Assembly (NCBI GenBank): GCA_913048115.1
Contig: CAJWVI010000009.1
Span: 1-52,144, forward strand
Length of the DNA: 52,144 nucleotides
Direction of reading: 5' to 3'
From: an uncultured Flavobacteriaceae bacterium
GTDB taxonomy: Bacteria > Bacteroidota > Bacteroidia > Flavobacteriales > Flavobacteriaceae
Shown: piece by piece, positions 1 to 8,203 of the stretch
Layout of the letters: each line of letters begins with the position of its first letter
Position numbering within the stretch: position 1 is the stretch's first letter
Position numbers and translations under genes: made by a program
Notes under the pieces: model-generated
What the model was told of the DNA's origin: nothing
What the model saw: the letters and a program-made list of their open reading frames with translations, nothing else
Database searches by the model: none

Positions 1-656
1 TAATACCAAGCTCTTTCCTTCGGAAATTTAATACCATTAATAGTTTCTAAATCTTTTAACAAAATATACTCTCCTGTGTTTTTTCCAGCACCTTGTGGAT
101 CTCCTTTAAAGAACTGGTAGATTTCCATAGCATAGGTTTGTGGGTCAAAATAAAATTGCCAAACATCACTACCAATGCCTTTATCATAGCTTGCCTTTAG
201 TACCAAGTACTCTTTCCCTTTAAAGGTTTTTTTGCGCACTGTTTTTGAAATATTAGTGCCTGGATCTTTTAGCTTCATTGGCAATCCAAAGAGATAGGTG
301 TAGTAATTTTTGTATAACTCGGCAGTCTCGCAAGGGGTTCTTTTGGCCTTTGGGTCTAGGTCCTTAATAGAGGTAGTACATAGTTCTTTGGCTAGTGTGT
401 AGCGCGTAACAAGGCCATCTAATTGCGTACTTACACTAAAATATTCTTGTGGCAAATTAATATCAATCTTACTAATTCTTGTGTCTCCTTTTGGTGTCTG
501 CATAGCAACATGTAACCTGCCGTTAAAGCCAGACCAAGCTCCACAAGGATCATGAAAGGCTATTGTATTATCAAGAAGCTCTTGTGCATTGATATTTTGC
601 GCGCTCATCGATAATGAAACACAAAGCAGGCACATCATCGTAAAGTATACTTTCAT
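1..656 (-). CDS. Secreted protein, probably DUF6503 family (C-terminus cut by window edge)
   Basis: The frame is open from an ATG at 656 leftward to the window edge, giving 218 residues with no stop, so the C-terminus lies outside. The first 19 residues (a charged start, then a hydrophobic stretch ending SMSAQ) look like a signal peptide. The mature start reads AQELLDNTIAFHDPCGAW, followed by a predicted beta-rich domain. This AFHDP-type start and overall look resemble the Bacteroidota DUF6503 family, from memory only. The family has no known function to my knowledge. It probably acts in the periplasm or on the outer membrane. The gene is separated from the next leftward gene by about 95 bases, and no other genes in view inform its role. 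Confidence 0.7.
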   Translation of the reverse strand, partial: MKVYFTMMCLLCVSLSMSAQNINAQELLDNTIAFHDPCGAWSGFNGRLHVAMQTPKGDTRISKIDINLPQEYFSVSTQLDGLVTRYTLAKELCTTSIKDLDPKAKRTPCETAELYKNYYTYLFGLPMKLKDPGTNISKTVRKKTFKGKEYLVLKASYDKGIGSDVWQFYFDPQTYAMEIYQFFKGDPQGAGKNTGEYILLKDLETINGIKFPKERAWY

Positions 657-750
657 GCTAATGGTTTTAAAAGGCAAGGTACTAAAACCCATACCTAATT
701 AAGTATTAAATCAATGCTAGCAAATAGCCAAGAAAAGCGCTTGTAAGGGC

Positions 751-1095
751 TTAAAGAGTTTTTATAAACAGCGCGATGCCAATAGCAACAAAAAGCAGCG
801 TTGCTACTCCAAGACCATAACCAAATTTTGTAAAACGTATTCCAGTTTTTTCTGGCTGTGCCTGTTTTTTATGGTACTCATAAACACGCTCAATATCGTC
901 ATTCCAGTTTACAGGATAGATCGTGTTTTTACAGCCATGACAGTATAGTTTTTCTGAAATATCTTTACTAGCACTTGCGTATAATTTTTGCACAGTATGT
1001 TCTTGGGTGAAAGAAAACTCCAGGCCATCATTAGCAAAACATTCTGGACAGTTGTTCTTTAAACGGGCGGCATGAAGGGTATGTGTTGTGGTCAT
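751..1095 (-). CDS. Zinc-ribbon protein with one C-terminal membrane helix
   Basis: This 114-residue protein has two CxxC knuckles, C16/C19 and C52/C55, which together look like a small zinc ribbon. A single hydrophobic helix follows near residues 92-112 and ends the protein. It should therefore be a tail-anchored inner-membrane protein with a cytoplasmic zinc-binding head. The ATG at 1095 overlaps the stop of the upstream histidine kinase gene by four bases (ATGA), so the two are translationally coupled and probably work together. I do not recognise a named family. A role as a partner or effector of the kinase is inference from the overlap only. Confidence 0.8.
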   Translation of the reverse strand: MTTTHTLHAARLKNNCPECFANDGLEFSFTQEHTVQKLYASASKDISEKLYCHGCKNTIYPVNWNDDIERVYEYHKKQAQPEKTGIRFTKFGYGLGVATLLFVAIGIALFIKTL

Positions 1096-2252
1096 GAGTT
1101 GTTAATAAGCGGAAGTGAGATTACAAAGGTAGTTCCTTTATCTTTTGTACTCTTTAAAACTCTAATGTTTCCGTTGTGATACTCATGGATAATACGTTTT
1201 GCTAGAGACAATCCAAGACCCCATCCTCTTTTTTTGGAAGTAAATCCTGTTGTAAATATTTTTTTGTGGTTTTTTTTTGGGATGCCTTTTCCAGTATCAC
1301 TCACAAAAATTAAAGCACTTTTCTGGCTTGTTTCTACAATCACTTGGATATCACCCTTTCCTCTCATAGCATCAATACCATTTTTTACTAAATTCTCTAT
1401 GGTCCAACCAAATAATTGGGCATTTAATTGTACATAAATAGGGTTGTTTGGAGTATCAATTTTAAAATTAATAAGCTTAGAACTTCTGCTTTTTAAATAG
1501 TCGAAGGCAGCCGCAGTCTCGGCAACAATATCTGTTTGAGTTAGCTTAGGCTTAGAACCAACTTTAGAAAACCGATCTGTAATAGTCTCCAGGCGTTTAA
1601 TATCTTTTTCCATTTCAAAAATATAGTCTGGATTTACATTTTCATCTCGTAAAATCTCGGTCCAACCCACCAAAGAAGACAGCGGTGTTCCAATTTGATG
1701 CGCTGTTTCTTTTGCCATACCTACCCAAAGTTTGTTTTTTATGGAAGATTTTGCAGTTTCATTGAAGTAATAAATAGCTGCAACAAAAAGCATGAGAATA
1801 ACAATAAGTATGACAGGGTAGTATTTTAACTTGTTAATGAGCGGGGAATTACCGTAGTACACAGTTTGAAACACGGTGCCATTATATTTTAATTCAAGGG
1901 GTTTGTACTCAGAGATAAATTCTTGAATGAGCGCCTCTCTTTTCTTTACAGATTTTAGGATAGCTTCATCAATATTTTTGCTGTTGTAAATACTATCTGC
2001 ATGACTAAAACTAATCATGGGTGTTGTATTATTTAACCGTATTGCTTCTGTTGAGACCTTGCTAATGTTTGCGCTTATAAGTATTGTAGACGACGAAACT
2101 TCTTTAAATGCCTCTGCAAAAATTTGCATTTTTTGACGTTCATTTTCTTTTAGTTCGTAAAAGAAAAGGAGTGTGTTCCATAAAATAAGGCTTACAATAA
2201 TAACCGAAGCTATTGTAAAAACCCAACGAACAAGAGATGTATTTTGCTGCAT
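1092..2252 (-). CDS. Orphan membrane sensor histidine kinase
   Basis: This is a 386-residue two-component sensor kinase. It has a first membrane helix at about 9-32, an extracytoplasmic sensor segment of about 110 residues, and a second helix at about 144-163. The dimerisation/phosphoacceptor helix contains TAHQIGTPLSSL with the likely phosphorylated His at 185. The ATP-binding domain shows an N box (ENLVKNGIDAM, 286-296), a G1 box (DTGKGI, 319-324) and a G2 box (GWGLGLSL, 343-350). No response regulator lies beside it. The residue after the phosphoacceptor His is Gln instead of the usual Glu or Asp. The stop overlaps the start of the zinc-ribbon gene. The signal sensed is unknown. Confidence 0.9.
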   Translation of the reverse strand: MQQNTSLVRWVFTIASVIIVSLILWNTLLFFYELKENERQKMQIFAEAFKEVSSSTILISANISKVSTEAIRLNNTTPMISFSHADSIYNSKNIDEAILKSVKKREALIQEFISEYKPLELKYNGTVFQTVYYGNSPLINKLKYYPVILIVILMLFVAAIYYFNETAKSSIKNKLWVGMAKETAHQIGTPLSSLVGWTEILRDENVNPDYIFEMEKDIKRLETITDRFSKVGSKPKLTQTDIVAETAAAFDYLKSRSSKLINFKIDTPNNPIYVQLNAQLFGWTIENLVKNGIDAMRGKGDIQVIVETSQKSALIFVSDTGKGIPKKNHKKIFTTGFTSKKRGWGLGLSLAKRIIHEYHNGNIRVLKSTKDKGTTFVISLPLINNS

Positions 2253-2338
2253 GAAGTACTACATTAAGTTATGATAAATATAATGTAATTATGTTAATAT
2301 TATTGTGCAAGCAAATTTTTACACCCTTGTGTATTTGC

Positions 2339-2346
2339 TATCTTTG
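2339..2346 (+). promoter_or_regulatory. Probable -7 promoter element (TATCTTTG)
   Basis: TATCTTTG fits the Bacteroidota -7 consensus TAnnTTTG and lies six bases before the ATG of the flavin reductase gene. No clear TTG box sits 19-22 bases upstream. A promoter here would make the mRNA leaderless or nearly so. Confidence 0.4.
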
Positions 2347-2351
2347 TGATT

Positions 2352-3179
2352 ATGAAAACCATTGATCCAAAAGCAGTAAGTACAGGACAGTTGCACGGCT
2401 ATATGCTAGGGGCAGTAACTCCAAGGCCAATTGCCTTTGCTAGTACTATAGATGCAGAGGGTAATATAAACCTTTCTCCGTTCAGTTTTTTTAATGTGTT
2501 TAGCGCAAACCCGCCTATCATGATTTTTTCACCGGCAAGGCGTGGTCGTGACAACACAACCAAACATACCTATGAGAATGTATTACAAGTAAAAGAAGTG
2601 GTTATCAATATTGTAAATTATGATATTGTACAACAAATGTCACTCTCTAGCACAGAATATGCCCAAGGTGTTAATGAATTTGAAAAAGCAGGATTAACTC
2701 CATTGGCATCACAAACCATTACGCCTCCTCGCGTTGCTGAGTCTCCAGTGCAGTTTGAGTGTAAGGTAAATGAAGTTATTTCTTTAGGGACACAAGGCGG
2801 CGCAGGAAACTTAGTGATTTGTGAGGTGCTAAAAATGCATATTGACGAAGCTATTTTGGATGCAGATGGAAAGATAGACCCCGTGAAGTTGGACGCCGTT
2901 TCTAGAATGGGTGGAAACTGGTACGGAAGAGCAAAAGAAGGTATGTTTGAAGTGCCTAAGCCACTGTCAACCCTGGGCATTGGTTTTGATCAATTGCCAA
3001 AGGCAGTTAGTACAAGCAAATTTCTAACAGGAAATGACTTAGCGATCTTGGCAAATGTTGAGGTGTTGCCAGAGGGCGCACAGGCCATAGCAACCCTAGA
3101 GCAAGAGGTTGCAATTGCTGTTCAAAAACACTTGATGTTGGGTGATACTCAAGGCGCTTGGGATACCCTTTTAAAATAA
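2352..3179 (+). CDS. Flavin reductase family protein (FMN-binding split barrel)
   Basis: The 275-residue product matches the flavin reductase-like split-barrel family. Near the N-terminus, TPRPIAFASTIDAEG followed by NLSPFSFFNVFSANPP is the typical FMN-binding stretch, and a later segment carries the NW.GRA motif (NWYGRAKEG). Members reduce free flavin with NAD(P)H or bind FMN for other redox work; the exact substrate cannot be read here. I chose the ATG at 2352 over a GTG at 2346, because the GTG is part of a promoter-like TATCTTTG. The gene stands alone, divergent from the upstream kinase. Confidence 0.85.
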   Translation: MKTIDPKAVSTGQLHGYMLGAVTPRPIAFASTIDAEGNINLSPFSFFNVFSANPPIMIFSPARRGRDNTTKHTYENVLQVKEVVINIVNYDIVQQMSLSSTEYAQGVNEFEKAGLTPLASQTITPPRVAESPVQFECKVNEVISLGTQGGAGNLVICEVLKMHIDEAILDADGKIDPVKLDAVSRMGGNWYGRAKEGMFEVPKPLSTLGIGFDQLPKAVSTSKFLTGNDLAILANVEVLPEGAQAIATLEQEVAIAVQKHLMLGDTQGAWDTLLK

Positions 3180-3290
3180 TAAATAAAACAATAATTTCCG
3201 AAGGGAAACCAAACACTTAAAATGATATATTAATTTTTAAAGATGGCCATTAACGTGAAAAATAAAAGCGTATGATGGAAATGTAACATT

Positions 3291-3674
3291 ATGGAAGTAG
3301 AAGGAAAAGTAAAACTAGTTGGAGAAACTCAAACATTTGGTAGCAACGGTTTCAGAAAAAGAGAGTTAGTAATAACCACAGAAGAGCAGTACCCTCAACA
3401 TATCATGATTGAGTTTGTACAAGACAAAACAGATTTGTTAAATAGCTACGCTCCAGGACAAGATGTGAAAGTAAGCATCAATCTAAGAGGTCGTGAGTGG
3501 TTAGATCCAAAAACCAATATCACAAAATATTTTAATTCTATCCAAGGATGGAGAATTGAGGGAGCTGCACAGGCCGCACCTGCCGCAAACGCAATGCCGC
3601 CAATGCCACCTGCAGATGCATTTGAACCTGCAAGTGATTTAAACCAGGCAGACCATGATGATCTTCCTTTCTAA
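3291..3674 (+). CDS. DUF3127 OB-fold protein with an SSB-like acidic tail
   Basis: The 127-residue protein has a beta-rich, DUF3127-like domain over residues 1-90 (start MEVEGKVKLVGETQTFG, with NLRGREW at 64-70). A low-complexity Ala/Pro linker follows at about 91-110. The last residues, DHDDLPF, closely resemble the acidic tip of single-stranded DNA-binding protein (DDIPF or DDLPF), which recruits DNA repair and replication proteins. The domain layout (OB-like fold, flexible linker, acidic tip) mirrors SSB. A role at single-stranded DNA is inference. A strong terminator follows directly. Confidence 0.8.
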   Translation: MEVEGKVKLVGETQTFGSNGFRKRELVITTEEQYPQHIMIEFVQDKTDLLNSYAPGQDVKVSINLRGREWLDPKTNITKYFNSIQGWRIEGAAQAAPAANAMPPMPPADAFEPASDLNQADHDDLPF

Positions 3675-3693
3675 GGATAAAATTTATTTCAAC

Positions 3694-3728
3694 AACGCCC
3701 AGAGGGATCTACTTCTGGGCGTTTTTTT
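3694..3728 (+). terminator. Rho-independent terminator after the DUF3127 gene
   Basis: A perfect 10-bp stem (AACGCCCAGA at 3694-3703 with TCTGGGCGTT at 3714-3723) with a 10-base loop runs into a T tract at 3722-3728. Confidence 0.85.
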
Positions 3729-3787
3729 ATACTCAAAGTTCCGTAAAAGGGCATAGCGTTGCTGTCAAATTTGTTTATTTTTACGGG

Positions 3788-5164
3788 ATGTCTATTACAC
3801 GATCGATAGAAAATATTTTTAAAAAAGTACTGCCATCCCCTTTTGCGATTGCAGTATTGTTGACCCTTCTTACTATTTTACTTGCCCTTGGGTTCACCCC
3901 AGCACCAGCAAATGAGAACCATTTATTGGCTATTTTGTCTTATTGGGAGAAAGGAATTTGGAATAACGATTTGTTGGTATTTGCCTATCAAATGATGCTT
4001 ATTTTGGTGCTAGGACATATTTTAGTACTAAGCAAACCTTTAAACACCCTTATTGGAAAACTCACTGGCCTAGTTCACTCGACAGCAACTGCGGTTATTT
4101 TGGTGAGCGTAGCCACGATGTTAGTTTCTTTTTTTAATTGGGGCTTAGGGCTCATTTTTGGCGCTATTTTAGCCCGTAAAGTTGCAGAGTCTGCACAACA
4201 TAGAGGCTTTGCTATTAACTACCCACTAGTAGGCGCTTCGGGATACGTAGGGCTTATGATTTGGCATGGAGGCATTAGCGGCTCTGCGCCATTAAAAGTT
4301 GCAGAGAGTGGCCATATAGCCAGCATAATGTCTGGTTTTAGTGATCCAGCTCTGCAGGGGCAACTTCCAGATAGTATTGCCTTTGACCAAACAGTGTTGA
4401 GCAGCTTTAACTTAAGTTTATTTGCCATTTTGTTGGTGTTAGTTCCTGCCCTTTTGTATTTAATTGCAAAAAAAGCACCCACAACACCTACCAACTTGCC
4501 AATTTACAGCCCTGACCTTTCAAAAAAAACACACCTAAAGGGTGCCGAAAAACTAGACCAATCTAATGTCTTGGGTATTGGGTTTGGATTGCTTGTATTG
4601 ACAGCATTCTTTTATCAATATTGGGAAGCTCTGGGAGCCCTCTCTATTACTCCAAATTTATTGAATTTTTTCATGCTGGGCTTGGCCTTTTTATTGCATA
4701 AAAATTTTAAAAACTTTCTTCATGCTCTAGAAGAAGCTATAAAAGGAGCAACAGGTATTTTAATACAATTCCCGCTTTATTTTGGGGTTATGGGCATCAT
4801 GCGCGAGAGTGGTATGGTGGTTGAAATCTCAGATTTTTTTGTATCTATTTCTACAACACAAACCCTCCCTATTTTTACCTTTATAAGCGCTGGGTTGGTT
4901 AATATCTTTGTGCCAAGTGGGGGAGGACAATGGGCCATACAAGGACCCATTGTCATTGAATCTGCACTCAAACTAGGAGTAGCGTTGCCAAAAGCAATTA
5001 TGGCTCTGTCTTACGGTGACCAAATAACTAATATGTTGCAACCCTTTTGGGCACTGCCCTTGTTAGGAATCACAAAGCTTAAGGCGCGGGAGATTTTACC
5101 CTATACACTATTACTTATGTTGCTTGGTAGTGCTGTTTATATTATAGGCCTTTTGTTGATATGA
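3788..5164 (+). CDS. Short-chain fatty acid transporter, AtoE/TIGR00366 type
   Basis: The 458-residue protein is almost entirely hydrophobic, with roughly ten or more membrane helices. It starts with SIENIFKKVLPSPFAIAVLL, typical of the AtoE short-chain fatty acid transporter family. The conserved glycine-rich segment NIFVPSGGGQWAIQGPI is present near residue 375. The family imports acids such as acetoacetate or butyrate, but the substrate here is not established. Its stop codon overlaps the start of aat by four bases, so the two genes share a transcript without an obvious functional link. Confidence 0.85.
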   Translation: MSITRSIENIFKKVLPSPFAIAVLLTLLTILLALGFTPAPANENHLLAILSYWEKGIWNNDLLVFAYQMMLILVLGHILVLSKPLNTLIGKLTGLVHSTATAVILVSVATMLVSFFNWGLGLIFGAILARKVAESAQHRGFAINYPLVGASGYVGLMIWHGGISGSAPLKVAESGHIASIMSGFSDPALQGQLPDSIAFDQTVLSSFNLSLFAILLVLVPALLYLIAKKAPTTPTNLPIYSPDLSKKTHLKGAEKLDQSNVLGIGFGLLVLTAFFYQYWEALGALSITPNLLNFFMLGLAFLLHKNFKNFLHALEEAIKGATGILIQFPLYFGVMGIMRESGMVVEISDFFVSISTTQTLPIFTFISAGLVNIFVPSGGGQWAIQGPIVIESALKLGVALPKAIMALSYGDQITNMLQPFWALPLLGITKLKAREILPYTLLLMLLGSAVYIIGLLLI

Positions 5165-5808
5165 TGTATGTACTTGATCAAAAATTGTGGTTTCCAGATC
5201 CTTGCTCATCAAATGAGCATGGTATTGTAGCTGTTGGTGGTGATTTGTCTGCAGAGCGCGTTTTGTTGGCATACACACAAGGAATATTTCCATGGTTTTC
5301 TGAAGATGAGCCCATTATTTGGTGGTGTCCAGACCCTAGAATGGTATTGTACCCAACCGAATTTAAAATATCAAAATCGTTTAAAAAAACACTACGCACT
5401 ACGTCCTTTACCGTAACGTTTAACACTGCCTTTTCTGCGGTGATTGAGGCCTGTTCAAAGATGGAACGACCAGGGCAAGAAGGCACATGGATTACTCAAG
5501 AAATGAAAGAAACCTATGTGGAGTTACATCGGCAAAACATTGCGATTTCTATTGAGGTTTGGGATAAAGACATATTGGTAGGTGGCTTGTACGGCATGCA
5601 CCTGCCTAGTTTCAAGTTGTTTAGCGGGGAGAGTATGTTTAGTAAAAAAACAGATGCTTCAAAAATTGCTTTTGCACATTTAGTGGCTTGGAGCATAGAA
5701 CAAAAACACACCCTAATTGATTGTCAAGTATACACTAGTCATCTAGAGAGCCTTGGCGCAAGAGAGATTGACAGAGAAGTATTTTTATCCAACCTAAGAG
5801 GAGAATGA
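5161..5808 (+). CDS. aat: Leucyl/phenylalanyl-tRNA-protein transferase
   Basis: The enzyme adds Leu or Phe from charged tRNA to N-terminal Lys or Arg of proteins, marking them for ClpS/ClpAP degradation (N-degron pathway). The 215-residue length is normal. Family signatures are visible: LWFPDP near the N-terminus, GGDLSAERVLLAYTQGIFPW, then IIWWCPDPRMVL, and the C-terminal GGLYGMHL and GESMFS stretches. Two ATG codons in a row (5161 and 5164) can start it. The first overlaps the stop of the upstream transporter gene. Confidence 0.95.
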   Translation: MMYVLDQKLWFPDPCSSNEHGIVAVGGDLSAERVLLAYTQGIFPWFSEDEPIIWWCPDPRMVLYPTEFKISKSFKKTLRTTSFTVTFNTAFSAVIEACSKMERPGQEGTWITQEMKETYVELHRQNIAISIEVWDKDILVGGLYGMHLPSFKLFSGESMFSKKTDASKIAFAHLVAWSIEQKHTLIDCQVYTSHLESLGAREIDREVFLSNLRGE

Positions 5809-5894
5809 GCCATTTTCCAAACTTCAATCTCATATAAATATCCTTAAAGCATTGGTAATTCATTAAAGTTTCAGATTTTTATAAAAAAATACGC

Positions 5895-7622
5895 ATGAAA
5901 ACATTTTTACACAAGTATATAGCCCTAGGATTGCTCTTTGCAACCACAATTGTAAGTGCACAATTGCCAAAGGGGTTAACTGATGCTGAAAAGCAAATAA
6001 TTGCAGAGTACCAGTTTACAAACTATACCATGACGCCTCCTCCAAGTGTTCCTGTTAGGGCAGCTGCAGAGTGGGAAGAAATAGAGTACTTGGTAATTAC
6101 TTGGGAGCCTAATTATGATGGAATTTTAACTCAAATTGTTGCTGCTGGAATTCAAGAATGTAAGGTGGTTATAACCACTCAAAATCAAAATGCTGTTACT
6201 AATACACTCACAAATGCAGGCATTGATTTAACCAATGTTATTTTCTTGGATAGAAACTGGGATAGCATTTGGATACGTGATTATGCAGGAAATACAATTT
6301 ATGAAAATGAAGTTGGAGACAGAGCCCTTACAGATTGGATTTACAATAGGCCCAGACCAAATGACAATACAGTGCCAGAGGGGCACGCGACACTTCTAGA
6401 AATACCTTTATACGTTACCGATACAGCACCTAATGATTTAGTAAATACAGGAGGAAACTATATGAGTGATGGTTTAGGAAATGCCTTTGCCTCTGAGCTG
6501 ATATTAGAAGAAAATGAGCCAGGAAACCCCTACAATGTGTCTGCCAAAACAGAAGCACAAATAGATCAAATCATGGAAGATTATATGGGCATCCAGAATT
6601 ATATTAAAATGACTGCTCTCCCTTATGATGTAATTAATCATATCGATATGCACATGAAACTTATCGATGAGCAAACACTAGTGGTGAGTAGATATCCAGA
6701 GGGTGTTGCAGATGGCCCGCAGATAGAAGCAAATATTCAAGAGGTACTGGATAATGAAGTTTCTGCATTTGGAACTCCTTATAAAGTAAACTGGATCGAT
6801 GCCCCACCAAGTACTAGTGGTAATTATCCAGATAATGGTGGGTATTATAGAACCTATACCAACGCAATGTTTATTAACAAAACGATACTAGTGCCAACAT
6901 ACAGGCCAAATGTAGACGCCCCAGCTCTTGATAAGTGGCGTGATTTAATGCCAGGATACAATGTAGTGGGTATTGATGTAGATAACTCTCCAGAGAACTT
7001 AATTGCCTCTTTGGGGGCTATTCATTGTATTACTCATTCTATTGGTGTGGAAAATCCATTGTGGATTGTACATCAGCCCGTGGAGGCATCTGCAGAAAAC
7101 GCAATGGTTGCATTAGAGGCAAGTATAAAACACAATAGCGGTGTAGCAAATGCTTCTGTTTTTTATAGAAACCTGGGTGCGTCAACTTACCAGGAAGTTT
7201 CCATGACCCTTACAAGCAATGACATCTGGACAGTAGATATTCCAGTACAAACAGAAAATGTGGAGTATTATATTTGGGCCCAGGCAACTTCAGGAAAAAC
7301 ACTTACAAGACCCATTGTAGCTCCACAAGGGTATTGGAGCATTCTAGTTGGGGAGCTTGGCGCCTTAGAGTTTAATGTAGACACCATTATGGGGCCTTAT
7401 CCAAACCCAGCTAGTGATAGTGTAACCTTTAAGTTTAAGGATGTAGAAGGAGCCCTTGAGGTTACAATTACCAACATACTTGGGCAAGAGTTATATCGCA
7501 GGCAAGTATCACAGCGCAATGGTACCCTAACACTTAAATTACAAGAGAACTGGAGGGGCGCCTTGTTTGCAACCTTTACAGGAAGATTTGGAAGCACAAC
7601 TAAAAAAATAATAAAGCTGTAG
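5895..7622 (+). CDS. T9SS-exported agmatine/peptidylarginine deiminase
   Basis: The 575-residue protein begins with a signal peptide (cleavage near SAQ, 21-23). It is followed by a Porphyromonas-type peptidylarginine/agmatine deiminase domain of about 340 residues. Putative catalytic residues are in place: Asp129 in WIRDY, His249 and Asp251 in NHIDMH, and Cys378 in GAIHCIT; a GGNY motif lies at 187-190. Residues about 400-480 form a beta-rich linker. From about 497 there is a T9SS type A sorting domain (GPYPNPASD at the start, KKIIKL at the end). The enzyme would hydrolyse a guanidino group, releasing ammonia, at the cell surface or outside. Free agmatine versus protein arginine as substrate cannot be decided from sequence. 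Confidence 0.88.
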   Translation: MKTFLHKYIALGLLFATTIVSAQLPKGLTDAEKQIIAEYQFTNYTMTPPPSVPVRAAAEWEEIEYLVITWEPNYDGILTQIVAAGIQECKVVITTQNQNAVTNTLTNAGIDLTNVIFLDRNWDSIWIRDYAGNTIYENEVGDRALTDWIYNRPRPNDNTVPEGHATLLEIPLYVTDTAPNDLVNTGGNYMSDGLGNAFASELILEENEPGNPYNVSAKTEAQIDQIMEDYMGIQNYIKMTALPYDVINHIDMHMKLIDEQTLVVSRYPEGVADGPQIEANIQEVLDNEVSAFGTPYKVNWIDAPPSTSGNYPDNGGYYRTYTNAMFINKTILVPTYRPNVDAPALDKWRDLMPGYNVVGIDVDNSPENLIASLGAIHCITHSIGVENPLWIVHQPVEASAENAMVALEASIKHNSGVANASVFYRNLGASTYQEVSMTLTSNDIWTVDIPVQTENVEYYIWAQATSGKTLTRPIVAPQGYWSILVGELGALEFNVDTIMGPYPNPASDSVTFKFKDVEGALEVTITNILGQELYRRQVSQRNGTLTLKLQENWRGALFATFTGRFGSTTKKIIKL

Positions 7623-7712
7623 AAAGCAATGATTTTTTAGTACTAAAAAGGAACTGCTGTGTTCTCTTCTTTTATGAACTATTTAAGAATTTATAAATTT
7701 GATTAAAACCAC

Positions 7713-8057
7713 ATGAAAGTCTTCTCTTGTATTCTCTTACTCTGTGCTTTCTGCTTAAGCAATGTTGTAATGTCACAGACCACTGAAGTAAAAAAGACAG
7801 ATGTCAATAAGGATGTTGATCTTATAAAAGTATACGAGCAATATGTTGAAGATGGGTATGGAACTGCGGCTGTTTATAAAAAATTAGCAGATGGATACTA
7901 TTTTAAGAGTGATTACACAACAGCAAAAAAATGGTTTGAAGAATTATTCAAGGCAGCTCCAGCTTTAAGTAAAGAGTATAAGAACCGTTATATTCAAACC
8001 CTCCGGGCCCTAGATATAGATCCTGCTAATAATAGGTATCTTAAGCCCATTAATTAA
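7713..8057 (+). CDS. Small secreted TPR-like protein
   Basis: The 114-residue product has an N-terminal signal peptide ending near VVMSQ (about residue 22). One or two helical tetratricopeptide-like units follow at about 47-85, including KLADGYYFKSDYTTAKKWFEELF. It is probably periplasmic and may bind another protein. A TAAATTTG (-7-like) element lies at 7694-7701, just before the ATG at 7713. The gene follows the T9SS deiminase gene by 90 bases on the same strand but appears to have its own promoter. I do not recognise a named family. Confidence 0.75.
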   Translation: MKVFSCILLLCAFCLSNVVMSQTTEVKKTDVNKDVDLIKVYEQYVEDGYGTAAVYKKLADGYYFKSDYTTAKKWFEELFKAAPALSKEYKNRYIQTLRALDIDPANNRYLKPIN

Positions 8058-8137
8058 AACCGTAGTGATTATTTTTGTTGTAAACCAATTAATTTGTTTG
8101 CAGAAAAACAGCCTTATAAGGCCATTACTGTGTATTA

Positions 8138-8184
8138 AAAAGAGGTGCCTAGTCTAAATAAGTATTAGATTAGGCACCTCTTTT
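8138..8184. terminator. Bidirectional terminator between convergent genes
   Basis: A 20-bp stem (8138-8157 with 8165-8184, one G:T wobble) carries A runs on the left and T runs on the right. It can therefore end both the TPR gene from the left and the PA-domain gene from the right. Confidence 0.9.
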
Positions 8185-8203
8185 AAAAGTATAAACAGTT
8201 TTT

